Below are positions 1 through 13,125 of a DNA stretch of 64,000 bases, in pieces. Numbering within the stretch: position 1 is the first letter of the stretch; every line of letters starts with the position of its first letter. The DNA is from Warburgia ugandensis (taxonomy: Eukaryota; Streptophyta; Magnoliopsida; Canellales; Canellaceae), in contig CP141130.1 of NCBI GenBank assembly GCA_035236585.1, positions 29,709,501 to 29,773,500 of the forward strand. The letters run 5' to 3'. The translations under genes and the position numbers were made by a program. Under the pieces are notes generated by a model. That model made no database searches, had not been told where the DNA came from, and saw only the letters and a list, made by a program, of their open reading frames with translations.

Positions 1-497
1 CTTCTCTTTAGTTACTTGATCATAGCATTGACATTTTTTGATGCTTCTTCTAATTTTTTTAGAGCCATACTCAGGTTCGGTATAGGTATGGCAGTGTTGT
101 GCACCACCTGGCCTGAGGAAGACAACGCCTGAGGAAGAAGACGACGTGGGGGTGTCGTTATCAAAATGACCCCCCTATGTTTTTAGGTCATTTAGATTTT
201 AAACATAATATACAAAAATACCCCCCATGTTTAAAAGCTCAAAACTTAGTCATACGAGCTCCGTTTTCAACATTCTTTGAGGCGTTGGATTGCATTTCGA
301 GCGTAGAATCTAATTACGTAGATATTTCTCATAGATTCCTTCGTTTCATAGGTTAATTAAAGTGAAACATCCAACCACCTAGTAATATGATTAAATATCT
401 TATTAATCTCCAAAATTGAACTAGCACATGGAGACCAATGTGATTAATTTTGGTTATAAAAGTGATATCCTAATTTTGAAAATTTTGAGTCATTACA
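1..497 (-). mobile_element. Partial long LTR at left edge (LTR-E-like)
   Basis: The stretch at about 140-310 resembles the terminal part of the solo LTR at 45,168-48,158: both have a CCCC-rich block, then 'gagctcc', then 'ggcgttggatt' in the same order and spacing. A candidate LTR terminus, ATTACA on the + strand (so TGTAAT when read on the - strand), lies at 492-497. The family match is seen in the sequence. The exact right boundary is uncertain because this copy is about 90 bp longer than LTR E beyond the shared motif. The other end lies outside the window. No coding sequence is seen. Confidence 0.45.
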
Positions 498-816
498 TGC
501 TACCCCCAACTATTGTACATGCTTAATGCCCTTTTCTTCTATTTTTTCATCAAATTTGCTTACGGAAGTGTGTGGTGGGCCCCATAAGGACCTGTCTTCT
601 CATTTTTTGCCTAGGTAGAATTGATAATTGAAAGGGGAAAACCAAGTTGGGATAAGGCTTGTTTGTTTTACTAATTTCCATTAAATTGTAGAGTGTAGTT
701 GTCAATTTGGCCATTATAATTTGGGGTTTCTTTTCATACTTCAATCTTACACCAAATTGTGGATCAATCTTTCAAATTAGAGTTGCACAATTGTAGAAGC
801 TCCTTCATTCATTACA

Positions 817-910
817 ATGCCTTCATCTTCTTTTTCTAACTATTCTAATTCTACACCGCATCAATGGCTTCATCTTCTTTTTCTAACTACTCTAATTCTA
901 CACCACATCA
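817..910 (+). repeat. 47-bp tandem duplication
   Basis: Two adjacent 47-bp units (817-863 and 864-910) differ at only a few bases. Each begins with ATG and encodes a Ser/Asn-rich start (PSSSFSNYSNSTPHQ-like). Because 47 is not a multiple of 3, the first ATG is out of frame with the GRF-like segment that follows, while the second ATG is in frame with it. Confidence 0.85.
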
Positions 911-1203
911 AACATTCATCAACCTTAATTGCCCTTTTGGTATAAGAGGGGCCATCGAAATTTTGGAGTTTAAATTAAACAAGGGTAAGTTATATTATAT
1001 CTCCATTACCAGATAGTTGTGAGTTTTTGTACTGGTGTGTTCCCATTAATGAAGGAAAAGTGAGGTCACATTGTTCACAAGACATGGTGTGTGCTACGCA
1101 TAAGTTGGAGGAGCTCTCACGTGTGACTAAGGGTGAGTTTGGTGCTGTGAAGCAAAGCATGGATATTATGCAAAAATTATGGTTTTATTGGTATTGTTGG
1201 TAG
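864..1203 (+). pseudogene. GRF-type zinc-finger protein relic (At4g04775-like)
   Basis: Reading from the ATG at 864 gives a Ser/Asn-rich start, then a segment with the spacing of a plant GRF zinc finger: 'NCPFGIRGAIE', 'NKGKLYYIS', and, after a one-base frame change near 1,000, 'DSCEFLYWC'. The tail 'ATHKLEELSRVTKGEFGAVK' and a tryptophan-rich hydrophobic end at about 1,175-1,203 match the coiled-coil plus C-terminal hydrophobic layout of short plant GRF proteins. The second zinc-ligand cysteine is replaced (YIS where the family has YxCP), and the frame change is not explained by a normal-length intron. I therefore call it a decayed copy. GRF domains bind nucleic acid in known proteins; these short plant GRF proteins are mostly uncharacterised. 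The assignment rests on remembered family spacing, not on a search. Confidence 0.5.
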
Positions 1204-4200
1204 GCATTATTGTAGGCATTGATGTGAAGTGATGTGACATTGAAAGAAGAAGTTGGAATTTTTTGGTAGTGATTTAAATGTAATGGGATACCTTCCTTTG
1301 TAACCTTGATAATAAATGGGTTCTTTGTATTGGTTTGGAATGTAACTAGATGATTTCTTTGCCAAAGTTGAATGTAATGTAGTTTCTTGTATTAGTTTGA
1401 ATGTAATGGGACACCTTCTCATCATTTCAAATGGCTTATGTTTTGATCAATTTTACCATTATTATGTTTTGAATAATCAAATCTATAGTGTTTTGAATCT
1501 CTTTTAATCAGTTATAATTTAATTAGTAAATGAATCTCTAAGATATTGTTTTGTTCAGTTGTTAAGTCAGTAAATGAAAAACCTAAGAGATTGCTCCATT
1601 TTTTCTTGAATCAAATACATTGTTCTTAATTTTTGCTTGAGTCACATGTAATGTTGACTTTATAGCATACATTTGAAAATTGGAAGACCTATGATCCATG
1701 AATTCAATCAATGATCTAATCTGTTCATATTAAAGATCATTAAGTAAAAATTGTACTGGCAAAGTTTAGCTTGAAACAACAATAAATGAGTGGCATCCAA
1801 CCAAATCATCATTATGTTGTTTTTCAGCGACAGACTGTTCCATCAATCAATAGGCATCCCATCCATAGATGGAAACAGTTGTCCTTATGTTTTGCCAGAA
1901 AGTAACTACTAACATATATAGAAATATTACATATATACATCTATATTTATCATGTTTTAGCCCCATAAATTGCTTACTCATCACTAATTAGGATTAATTC
2001 TATGTTTTATAAGTTTAGGGTACAAATGAAAAAATGCAACAAATTGATAAGTTTATCCTTGAAAGAGCAAATTTAAAACCAAGCTACATAGCCCAACTGC
2101 TAAAAATGAAGTCATAGATGTTCAAAATAATTATTGGGTGTCATTGTCAAAGTCAAAGAAGTCAGAAACACCATGCTTTACTCAAATGAAGTTAAAAATT
2201 TTACAAATTCTCCAGGCAAGCATGTATTTCATCACCTTAGGAAACTTATGAGAGAAGTTTAATTCACATATAATGGGATCATATACAACAAAAGTTTCTC
2301 AAAATTAAAAGAAGATTGAGATCGGCCTAAAGACTTTTTACTTACTTTCTCTTTCCTACTCAACCAAGGAAGACCACTCAATGATTGGATTTCTTATCCA
2401 CACAAGGGTGGTGAAGCACACTTGGTACCATGTGAAATACATAAAGATCTACAAGAATCAAGGCCAATCATTCTAAAGTACTTCATTCTAACAGCGGAGA
2501 GAAAATGAAGCTTAAGGAAGATCTATATGTTATAATGGATCTCATCCATTCAGGATAGGGTAAGTATGATTGAAGGGCAAGGTATGAAGTAAAGGAAAGT
2601 TACAAACCCTAGCCACCTTTCACATGTTGAAAAGTTAACCCAAAGCCCTACAAAAAAAAATATCTCAACTACCCATCTTAATTCAATGGTTCATCTCATT
2701 TTAATGTTTTAAAATAGCACACACATACCCAAATGGAATTCATGCCCCCCCTCCTTAGACTTTTAAATTTTAAAAATCCCCTAATTCTCTCATCTTCCTT
2801 TACATTTCTTTCCCTTTCCTTTCCATCTCTTTCCTTGCCCACATATTCCTTTCCTTCCGATTAGTTATTTTTTTATCTTTCCATCTTCCACTACACTTCC
2901 CCCACATGAAAAAGACTCCTTCCCCCCTTATTCAATGGCTAAAACCAACCAAACTTCTTAATATTCCTCTCTTCCTTCCCTCCTAAGAAATCTTCTTTCC
3001 TAACCACACATATCTTCCCTCCTTTCCATCCTGTCACTTTTCTTACTTTTCCATCCCCACTTTTCTATCGCATCCCATATCCCAATTGCATTCCACATCA
3101 ATTACCCTTCCAATTTTTAAAAGATGCCTCCTTCCCCCTATGTTTCCCTTCTTCTTACTTTCTCTCATCCATCCCATCTCAACCCTTATTTCTCTCTTAA
3201 ATGCTAGCCATCCATCCTTAGGGCTTCCTCTCCTAAAACTTTGTAAATAAGAGGTGAAGAAGAAGGAAAACCTTTCTTACCTTTTCCTTGATCATAAAGC
3301 TAAACCTAGGAGAAATAAAGGGAGAGAGATCACCCTTGTCAAAGCTCCCCCAAGATGAAAGTCAATCCATTGGAGAAGAGGTAAGGAAGCTCTTCCATCC
3401 CTACTTCCCTTTCTTTGTCCCATTCTTTCTACTCTTGACCCCTTATACTCTCCTTGTTCTCCCAAATAGCACCCTCCATCATCTCACATCGCTTTTACAC
3501 ACAAACCTTTCTCCATCCAATCCATCTCTTTCCATTTATGCCTTGCATCTTTCATGCTTACAATCACACACCTTCCCCTCTACATCCCATCCTTGCACCA
3601 TTTCTTCCATGCCTTCCTTCTACCATCCTTATATTCCACACATCCACCTTCTCCCACTTCTCTATAGCATGCAATTCTGTCCTCCTTTGACTCTAAGATT
3701 ACACGCTCACTTTCCCTTCTCCTTTCACTTTCTTTTCTTCTTTGGGATTTGGGAATCTAAGTCTCATGTCCTTTTGTGACAGCCAAGGTTAATTCCAATT
3801 CTTAAAGCATGACTGAGAAACAATTTGGCTTTGTTAATGAAAAGTAAAAGATTAGTTGTAAAATAGTGTACTTTGGGCTAAATGTAAGTGTATATGCCCA
3901 TGTTGAGTGACACAACAAAATAACCCATAAACCAAAATTCAAGCCCAAAAGAGAAGAGTATAAAGAGACTTGTTGAGTGACATAGCTAAGGACTCCTATA
4001 ACAGTCACTTCAAGAAAGTCTCTTTATTTGCTTTGTTGTTCCTTTCTTCATGTAGTTACTTTTCATTATAATTAAGTTATATTAATGAAATAGTTGTTTT
4101 TCTTCCTTTAATTAGTTTAATTCCTTACTTGTTTACTTGCTTTATTAATTGATTAGGTTACTTGCTTTGATTTAGTTTGCTTAAATTATTAGTTTAAACT

Positions 4201-5980
4201 TATTTCCTTTCCTTCCTTGTTGGCAAGGTTAGAGTGAAGCAAATTAATTTTAATTAACTCTCACTAACCTTATTCCATCGTATTTTCATGAGATTCCTTT
4301 TCTTAATCTTAAGCAAGTCCCCAAGTGACCTTAGTTGATGCATGATTTATGTTTCATATTTCTTTTCCTTTTCATTTGTTTTGAGAAAGATATCAATCAA
4401 TTTTGATTTTTTCTTTTTCTATTGATCCTTTTCCGATTGAGATATATGAATACATAATATCCAAATACCAAATCTGTTCTCTATATGACCTATAAGAAGT
4501 AGAAGAGGTTCTTGGGAAGATCAAAGAAAGAACTTGTCCTTTCTCCATAAGGATTTCTTCTAAGAATTCTGAATCTAATCTTAATAAATAGATTCATTTA
4601 TCCCAGTCCCATAAGTTTGTTTCTTTACTTCATTTCTCTCAAATTCAAATGCTGAATTCTCCAAATTAGTAGCGAAACAAGAAGTGTCTTCTTACTGATT
4701 AATGAAAAAACTTAAAAACATTCATAAAACAATATGAGTAGTCAATAGTTGAAAGCTTCTATTGTAGAACTCATTTGAGAGGTCTTGGTGGTTTCAAGAA
4801 TGGTTCAGGTAGGGGTTCTCTTTTTTAAGATTAAATAAGAGTAGAAATCTAATTTATATTCATGTTAACAGAAGAGCAAATCCAATACCAAGACTATGTC
4901 TTTCTCATTCTTTTTACTTGTATTGCAGGATAAAGATATGCAAGTTTTAGATGAGAGAAAGTTGCATTTTTCAGTCAAAAATGAAAGAAAAAGAGCTTCC
5001 TTTTTCTTTTTCTTGTTGTTCAAATGAAGGATGAACACTGAGCTTGTTTTGCCCCTTCCTTTTTGTTCCTGTTTAATCAACCATAGGCATTGAACCATAT
5101 CATAGAGAGAAGAGAGGCATTCAAATTTGGGTGCTCAAAGAGCTTTCTCTCCTCTTTCTCTCAGAGTGAAGCAACAAAGGGAACAAGTTGTCAGAACTTA
5201 AATAGCAAGTTCATCCATTGCTCGAGTAGGACGATAACAGATTGAACAAGAACCTATACAAGAGATGGATTCCTCTTACCCTCTGTCGTGAGCTACCCTA
5301 AAGACTGCCGACATGCTACAATCAAATGACTAAGACTTAACTAGATTAGGCACACAACTTTTTCTCTTTTCCTGAACCCCTGCCTTTACTCATTTGCCCT
5401 GATCTTAGCAAATTTGAGAGAGATCAGAGAGAAGAAAGAGCTCTTCCCATCCCACATCACCAAGCATATCTAGTGGTAGGCCCATGGCAGAAGGAGCCAC
5501 TGCTCTGCCCTATCTCTTAAAGGGGCTAGAGAATAGCATAAGCACTTTGATCATAGAAGATAGGCTTATAGGGTGCACCTTACTAATAGGGGCTTGTCAT
5601 GGTTGTTGTAATAAGGTAAAGGCTTTAGCATACATTCTTCTATTGATAAGGTTCCAAGTTTGTCACCTGCGGGGCAAGAAACCTATCCTAAACCATTGAC
5701 ATCTAAAAGACAAGTCATTTTGTCAAAAAAAGATCACACTCTGGGTATGGATGACTAATGCAGGAGGAATCTAGAATCACCTCCAAGTATCATCCTCTTA
5801 GGATTGACCCATAATTGTCGATTAAATACTTCAATAGAGCCATGCACTTGTGTAACAATTAAAGCACATCAACTATACCCTATGTCCATTGACATGTACC
5901 CCCTCTATTGAGGGACATAGTCATCATTTTGTAATGCTAAAAGGAGTTTCATGTGTCCAATGATAGTCACCCTTATTTTT
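1204..5980. other. Unassigned AT-rich DNA with a pyrimidine-rich block
   Basis: No supportable gene. Weakly repeated words occur at 1,275-1,415 (the phrase 'aatgtaatgggaYacc' appears twice). From about 2,740 to 3,780 the + strand is strongly C/T-rich, which opens long reading frames of Leu/Ser/Pro/His composition; these look compositional rather than coding. The frame at 5,484-5,699 (+) has a more protein-like composition but matches no family I recognise. Confidence 0.6.
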
Positions 5981-5989
5981 TTGTTTTTA

Positions 5990-6200
5990 AAATTTGTTAA
6001 GTTGCTTTTTTCTTCCTTTTTGCTAAGTCACTTAAACAAGATTAGAAGAAGCACTTGGCTGACTTAAGTCACTTTTCAAGTGTCTTAAATAAGTTAATTA
6101 AGTCACTCTATGCAGATACTATAATACTTCACTTTTAAAGTGGCTTAAGTCACTCTATGCTTGCCAAGTTACATATACAAGTCACTTGGAGTCCAAAAAG
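5990..6200. repeat. Array of AAGTCACTT-type palindromic words
   Basis: The nonamer AAGTCACTT and near variants (taagtcactctatgc twice, aagtgg, aagtgtc) occur in both orientations within about 200 bp. This is the style of the subterminal repeats of class II elements, but no matching terminal inverted repeat was found, so the owner is unknown. It lies about 400 bp beyond the C-terminal end of the MULE coding relic. Confidence 0.55.
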
Positions 6201-6559
6201 ATGACTATACAAAGCATTTAGATTTAATTTGGATTGAGATTGGTTTACAAATTTAGGCCATTGAACATTTTCTTGCATAATGTACAAACAACTATGTTCA
6301 CATCACATTAAAAAAACTAAAATTATCTTCCTTTAATTGAACAATAGTTGTTCACAAGAGTAACTACAAAAGAAAAAAAGGAACCATTTATACTTCACAA
6401 TTCAAATGCTAGATCCTTCCTTTCATACTTAACTATTCATAAAACTAGAAAAATCCATACTCCTAAAACTATTCAAAAAATTGGAAACAGTCATACTTTC
6501 AACCAGTATTCAAAGAATGAAAGCAAACTAAAATACTTAACACATGTCGAGCCACTAGT

Positions 6560-7465
6560 AGGTCTTTTCCAAAACACTGCCTATCCTTGTCTCACTGATG
6601 CAATAGTAGATGTCAATGTTAGTAGCCTTTGAATTGCATTGCTTGCAATACCTTGTCTCTGACTTCCAATGCTCCAAGCACTTTGACTTTGAAATGCAAT
6701 AGTAGATGCTTGTGTGATTGTCCTTTGACTTACATTAGTTGGACCAATTTCACTCCGAGATGTAATAGTAAATGCTTGTATAATTGGCCTTTGACTTCCA
6801 TTGGTTAGAGAACTTTAGCTCTAGCTTGCAATGGTTGCACTAGCTTGGCTTTGAATTTCACACCTCACAAGTAGCTTCTCTCTCTCACTCTTCTTAGCTC
6901 TTGTCTCTGGCGACCTCTCTTATTCCTCCTATCCTTCGCTTTATTATCATCTCTCCATAATCAACTTACTCTTTTAGGATCTTCTAGGGTACTCCACAAA
7001 TTGACCATCCCATTAGAGTTCCCCATCTCCTTACTTTACCAAGCATTACTAGTTTATCCACCTCCCTAGCCTTCCTTCTTAGCCTTGGGGATAATATCTC
7101 TGTGAATGTGCACTTAGGCCATTCATCCAATTTGGGAATTGGGAGAACTTCTAGATCATATGTGTCTAGGAATGTGGCCTTGCTAAGACCTTGCATCAAA
7201 GTACATGGCAACACATGCATAAGCACACAGTATGCTAATTAGGGTCCACTGTCTACAAGTGCACGCGTGGTCCATCAAGTCCCTCACCTTTTGCCCTTCA
7301 TTGTAATGATCCACATGGAATTTTGGGTTGCTCCTCCACTGTCACACATACTTTGTAGCCTTCACCTTCTTCTTGTCCAATTTCTTTTGAATTCTTAGTC
7401 ATATAACCCTAGTATATTTCAACATCTCCTCCCTCTTCATATGGAATCTCTTCATTAGTGGCATC
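6560..7465 (-). pseudogene. MuDR/MULE transposase, C-terminal part
   Basis: Read on the - strand from 7,465, the sequence continues the MULE transposase left of the CACTA insertion. It shows 'MPLMKRFHMKREEM', then a degenerate SWIM-like zinc-binding region ending 'LSKATFLDTYDLEVLPIPKL', then 'DEWPK' and a basic tail 'SPRLRRKAREV'. This matches the order normally seen after the DDE domain in MuDR transposases (cut-and-paste transposition, nuclear). Several in-frame stops and frame changes show it is dead. From 6,860 down to about 6,590 the tail contains a roughly 66-bp repeat (words 'atgYaatagtaRatgc' at 6,694 and 6,760, and a related word at 6,598), about 22 residues per unit if it was coding. 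Confidence 0.75.
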
Positions 7466-7559
7466 CACTACTATACAAGAGGCTTTTAGAGTTGGTAAAA
7501 AAATATTAATAGAAGTTGATAACAAAAGCAACTTCTATCTAGCCGACTTGGAAAATCAG

Positions 7560-7980
7560 TAAAAAAAAGAAGTTGGTGAGGAAAAGATTTTAAAAATCTC
7601 AATTTTAAAGTTGGTAACAAAAATGAGTATAAAAATGGAGACTTTTAAAAGTCATATGAAAAAGTCAACTTCAAAAGTTGATGTTTTTTAAGTCATTTTT
7701 TTCATAATGACTTTAAAAATTAGTGTTTTTAAAGTCGTTTTGTAAAAAACTACTTCAAAAATGACATCTTTTGAAGTTGTTCTAAAAAAAAAATGAGTCC
7801 AAAAGAGTCCATAATTGAAGTCGTTATGAAAAAATGACTTTAAAAATGTCAACCTTTGAAGTTGTTATGAAAAAACAACTTCAAAAACTGACTCTTTTGA
7901 TGTTATTTTGTTTTTTAAATGACTCAAGAGATGCCATTTTTTAAGTCATTTTCTCATAACAACTTTAAAGTCCTTTTTTA
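7560..7980. repeat. CACTA left subterminal repeat array
   Basis: At least ten copies of an approximately 9-12 bp word of the type AAGTCGTT/AACGACTT or AAGTTGTT/AACAACTT, in both orientations, many forming short inverted pairs around a run of A. Subterminal arrays of this kind bind the element's own regulatory transposase protein in En/Spm (known for the family; inferred here). Confidence 0.8.
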
Positions 7981-8859
7981 TTTCTTTTGCTTATGTTGCA
8001 ATCTACCTACAATTTTGCATACATTCATTGTGGCCTACTACATTATTCTTGGAATCTTTAAACACATGAAAAGAAATATACATTCACTTTCACATTGGGT
8101 ATAAAACATCCAAATTTTTCATCCATCCATACCACAACACATTCACACATACATTTACTTCCACACCACATTCATTGCAATCTCTTACTTCCACACGCCA
8201 AGTTCTCTTTATTCATCATCCCATAAAATATATATGCTTCAATGAAAATAATGAAAACTAGAAGAACACATGCATATCCACATTCACTTCATTTACAGTC
8301 CAAGTTCCCCTCATTCACATTATAAAATAGATATGCTTTAGGAAAAATAATGAAAAGTAGAAGAAAACATGCATATCAATGAAAAGAATACTTTATTATG
8401 GATAAGGTAATTTACATTCATGTAGTTACTCCAATTGCTCTAATTGAAACTCAATACATACTCAGCCCATTCACTTCATATTTTCTTGAGGGTTGCTTTG
8501 GAGTAACTCTTCTTGTTTGCCCATTGAGAAAGTACACAAACCTACAATACAATATTTTTTGTTTAGTTGACACATTCTTTTGAGCTGGGATCCATAAAAA
8601 ATTGTGAAAAATATAAGATTATGATAAGTAAAAAGTATCTTACCTTTCTTAATTAGGAGACACTAACACCATCAGATACTAGGGTCCTTATGTATCTCAG
8701 CACATAGTACTTCACTCCCAAACAAACTGCTATCTAGGGCATTGTACAAGAAGGAAAACAAAAAGGATCAATAAATATCATATGTAATATTGTAAGTTTA
8801 ATTTATAAAATTGAGTAATTAAATATTTTTCATACCTTTACATTCTTCCAAGTGAGTTT

Positions 8860-9360
8860 GGTGGTTGCACAGTCTCAGTCAAATTAGGCATGTTGACTAT
8901 GCTCTACAAATTTAAATTTCAAATGCATACAAATAAAATATTACTTATCTATACATAATACATAAAAAGATTAAAATCTTACTTATTTATGATTTCTATT
9001 AGGGTTGGACAAGCATGCAATCCATAAGAATAAAAAAAGACTGCTGGCCCACCATGCACATCCAATGAGCCCTATATACACAATCATATGAATTGCAATT
9101 AAAGTTTATGATCCTTATGTGTAGAAAAAGTTGTCAAGAAAACAAAGAAAAGAAAACATACCTGTTATTGCAGGAAATCATTAAGCATTGCCCCTTGGAG
9201 CACCATAAGAACCCTGGTAATATATCATACACATGCCTCTCCATTTACCATTGCTCTGCTACCCCACACATGATGTCTAGGTCAAGGAATTGGTACAGCA
9301 CATCCCCAACCTCAAAAAGGCTCATTTCATCATTCAGGAAGCTGCATAAAAGAAATAATT
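8860..9360 (-). pseudogene. Degenerate 3' coding region of the CACTA second gene
   Basis: The - strand contains phrases such as 'LFEVGDVLYQFLDLDIMCG' followed by 'RHVYDILPGF', which look protein-like but are broken by stops. Position and strand fit the 3' part of the CACTA second gene. Ulp1-like protease domains occur in some plant CACTA genes, but I cannot see a catalytic His-Asp-Cys set, so I do not claim one. Confidence 0.35.
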
Positions 9361-9789
9361 ATTACCTATTATGAAAAAATAACATAAAATGTCAAGTACT
9401 ATAGAAGTAGATATTTGTATATAGGTACTCGAGTTGATCTCATTAGCAAATTCATAATAGGTCCTCTACCTTAAGTGGCACCCTCAATAACAACATTGAC
9501 CAACACTCCCTTCTTGACCTATATGGGGTTAATTGCCTTATCTTCATTGATGAGTCCAAAGAGTAACCTTATGGATCAAGGCATGTTAGATGGGACTTCA
9601 ACATGATCCTTGACCACTGCTGTAAAAGTTGTAGAACCATTCAAATTCGTGATGAAAAATAAACATAAATACTAGTACAAGTTCAATTGGTACCACAGTA
9701 GTTAAGGGTGCAACAATGGGCCTCCTCAATGATGCTTTTTTCTGCAGATTAACCTTAGATATAGTTAATAAATAATTAAATTAAGGTCT

Positions 9790-11507
9790 CTAACTAAAAA
9801 ATGTTGTTGAGGAAGGTAATGTGAAAAGATATATGCTGTAGATTCTATGGGAATAATAAATTCCTCTGGCCTTGACATGATATGCAACTGCCTGTGCAAC
9901 AATTACAATATTTTCCATTTCGAAAGGAAATGGAAGGTAGGTAGTCGTAATCAAAGTCATGTTAATGGACACGTGCTTAGTATGTGGAGACATACTAATC
10001 TCATGCAAAATGTTTGATTCATGCTTATAACATGATCGAACTACGACCACATTTTGAAGGGTATCCAAGGTCAATAAGCATTTACCCACCTGTAAATCAT
10101 AAATACATCATGCATTGAAAAGGATGAGATAGGACAATTATAGAAGGACAATATAAAAAAAGTTCTAGTGTAATGAATACCTCCTTGGCTAGATTTTCTA
10201 TCTCGAAGGGCATAGGTTGTCCTTCTTGATCTTCTTTAATAGGAGAATTACAGATAGCATGTGATGCAGTTATAGGGGTGGTACAAAGATCTGATGGAAG
10301 GGTTAAAGAAATTATCACCAAATCCTCATCACACGGCTGGTTAAGTTTATTCATCACACAAGTCATTGTAGGCCTCCATAGCTTCTTCTACAAGTATTCT
10401 CTTATGAAAGAATATGGAAGGAACAATACCACGCCATATGCCCCTAACTAGACTAGAGTGGTCCTTCTTGCCCATAGCCCTATATAAGATGTCATCTTCA
10501 CAGTGATACTGCTTAGGGTTCATGTACTCGCACTTTCTTGGGTAAAAATGTCCTGCAAAATTTAATTAAAAGGATATGATTAGTTCATTTATTTAATTTT
10601 GTAAAATTGAAGGTAGTCAAGTGGAATAAATGGAGCCACTTACAATGCGAGAAGTAACTTATGCAATAGCTTCATCTATGAATGTTTACGCATTATAGCT
10701 TGCCTAATGTGCCATCTTCTAGAGGATGGCAAGGTCAGTGGGATCTGTAGTCCCAGCTTTCTTTTACTATCAAGCAAGACACTATAGTTAAGTAATGAAA
10801 CGTACATAAGTACAATATAATTTGAAAGAAATAAACTATTACAAATGCTTACGAGCATAGCCCAACCTAGGGAGGTGGTGTTGCATATTAGTTTTATTCT
10901 CCTTTCTTCCTCTTTCATTTTTTACCTGCACATTTATACATATATAATCAAGTGTAATAATTGGATGTTACATATAATTAGTTAAATGAAGCATCATTTT
11001 AGTACATATCTCAAATTCCGAGGGTGTGAGGTCCTTTACAAATGCATTCCACATGTCCTGGTCAATAACGTCAGAATAAATGGCGAGCAATGTATATAGC
11101 CTCGATGGATCATTAACATATTGAGCTATGTAATTGTGAACAAGGTAGTTCTTCCATTTTCTCCATTGCTCACTAGCTCTTTGTAAAGCAAGCATCTTCA
11201 TGTGCTCAAGCACCTCAAAGGTAGTCTATAAAGTACTAAGCACACTACTATATTTGAAAATAAGAAGAAAAGGTATGTTATAAATTATATAATATATGAT
11301 ATTTTTACATACCTTCACCATCACCCATATTGAATCTTTTACTAATTGCAGCATATGTCTCCAATCATCAAATGTGATAAGTACCATGCTTCTTACTGTG
11401 GAGCAGAGAAAATTGCTACCATCATCGTTCGCCATCTGCCCTTTCTCTTTTGAGTGTTGCTCGGTTGAGCTCTTGTTCATGCTCTTGATTTTGTTCATAT
11501 TCTTCAT
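9790..11507 (-). pseudogene. CACTA second gene (plant Ptta/En/Spm family)
   Basis: Read on the - strand, successive pieces are visible. At 11,507-11,226: 'DDWRHMLQLVKDSIW'. At 11,213-10,968: 'ASEQWRKWKNYLVHNYI', then 'DPSRLYTLLAIYSDVIDQDMW' and 'FVKDLTPSEFE'. At 10,918-10,676: 'EERRIKLICNTTSLGWA'. At about 10,560-10,380: 'GKKDHSSLVRGIWRGIVPS'. This order (WRxWK block, DPxxL...W..FV block, GxxGxA-like block, then a GKDHxxxVRGxGxG-like block) matches the plant Ptta/En/Spm transposase-like family associated with CACTA elements, related to the TNPA-type DNA-binding partner. Pieces are separated by stops or possible introns. No intact product is expected. Confidence 0.65.
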
Positions 11508-13079
11508 TTTGATGTTGTTCAGGTTCCATCTTTACTATAACAAGAGCATAATGATATCAAATAGTCCATGTACTACATTTAAAGAAAACAAAAGTTAAAT
11601 AAAGCATAAGAAAATTGCTTTTTCAGTACAAGATAAATAATATAAGAGTATGTAAATGCAAAACTCACCAACAATAAGATATTAAGGAAACTTTCTAGTT
11701 CCAACAAGGATATGAATCAGTATGTTAAATCCCATGCAATTTCATTAAAAGAATCATAGAAACAAACTTTAAGCTAAAAACAACATGACAAATAACAACA
11801 ATTACTTTGTATAAATACTATGACATAAATCAAGATTTTAAAGAAGAAAAGGCAATAAAGAAGAAAAGTGTGTTTGTGCCTTGTAAGGCATTCAATTATG
11901 CCATTCAGCTATTTAAGAATCCCATGTAATAGTCAATTTCTAAAAACCTTACTCTAATTTCAGGGTTTAATGTGGTCACTTATCATAACCAACACAGTGT
12001 TCTCCCAGATCATGTGTCAAGTGACAATAACTAGACCTCAAATAGCTTCTATTATGTGCTTGGGGATAGTTTTTGCCAAAGTCCTCATTTACTCATTTGA
12101 GAATCTACTCTCAGAATAGTGAAGTAACTCTGAGGGGCAACTCTAATCGTGGTTTGTTAGTAAAGAGGTTTGGACACCTTGGTGTGGTTGGTTGGATGGT
12201 TGTACTCCTGATAATTCTGAAATTCAACTTGCTAATGAAGTTTGGGTAAGAGAGAGGATAGGTCATTTCCTTACAAGCCATGCGTGCTTGATTTGTGCAC
12301 TCCAACTTGAGGGATAATGTTAAGAAATAAGTGTCATCATGAAGTTAGATATAAAGGCAGCTATGTATAGTGAAGTCAAAAGAAAAAAAGGTATAGCTCA
12401 AACTTAAACAAATAATAAGTCTTAAATAATACTAAATAAGGAGAAAAAAAGAAGAAGTAAAAAGTTTTATGGTTAAGGGCACCCTTTAAAGGGTGTATTT
12501 GAATCCCCTTTGACACAACAAAGTGAGATTAGACATAAGCTATGCAAAAGTCATCAAATGATCAACAATGGTTCCAAAAAGCATTTATCAATTTCATGAT
12601 GTGTTATCTATTACAAGATCACAGGAGATCATAAGTAAGAATGACATATATTTTCTAAGACAAAAGTGTCAATTGCTGACTAAATGAAAATAGTCCCAAC
12701 CAAAAGATAAAGTATTTGAAGGAAACATAAGGCTCAATGTGGAAAACATCCAAACAAAATTAGGTTATATCAAAGATACATGCAATGGAAATGATTGCAA
12801 GTTCTTAACTCTATTAGTTTCAAATAATACATAAATATATCCTCAACTGCAAGGAAAATATGTTTACTAAAACCTATAAAACCTGCCATGATAATAAAAG
12901 CAAATTAATATAAAATGCTTCTAGTACTTACATGTGGAGTGAGGGCTAGACTTGAATAATAATAAAAGATTTAATGGTTCCAATGTCATACCAATAAGCG
13001 TTGAATAGATATGCTAAAAACATTTTCTGGATGTTATTGTATAATACTTCCAATATAAACATTTTCTAGTTTCTTAGTA

Positions 13080-13125
13080 GTTACAGTCGAAATGGCTACT
13101 CAGTGTCAGTCAGTGACTCGCAGGG

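Noticed and set aside
3288-3779. 163-codon open frame (+)
   Set aside because: It follows a C/T-rich tract; Leu/Ser/Pro/His low-complexity product with no motif. Best explained by composition.
12460-12530. tRNA-like segment ('gttaagggcaccc', 'gtatttgaatcccc')
   Set aside because: It cannot be folded into a cloverleaf with a proper acceptor stem, and no SINE tail or duplication was found.
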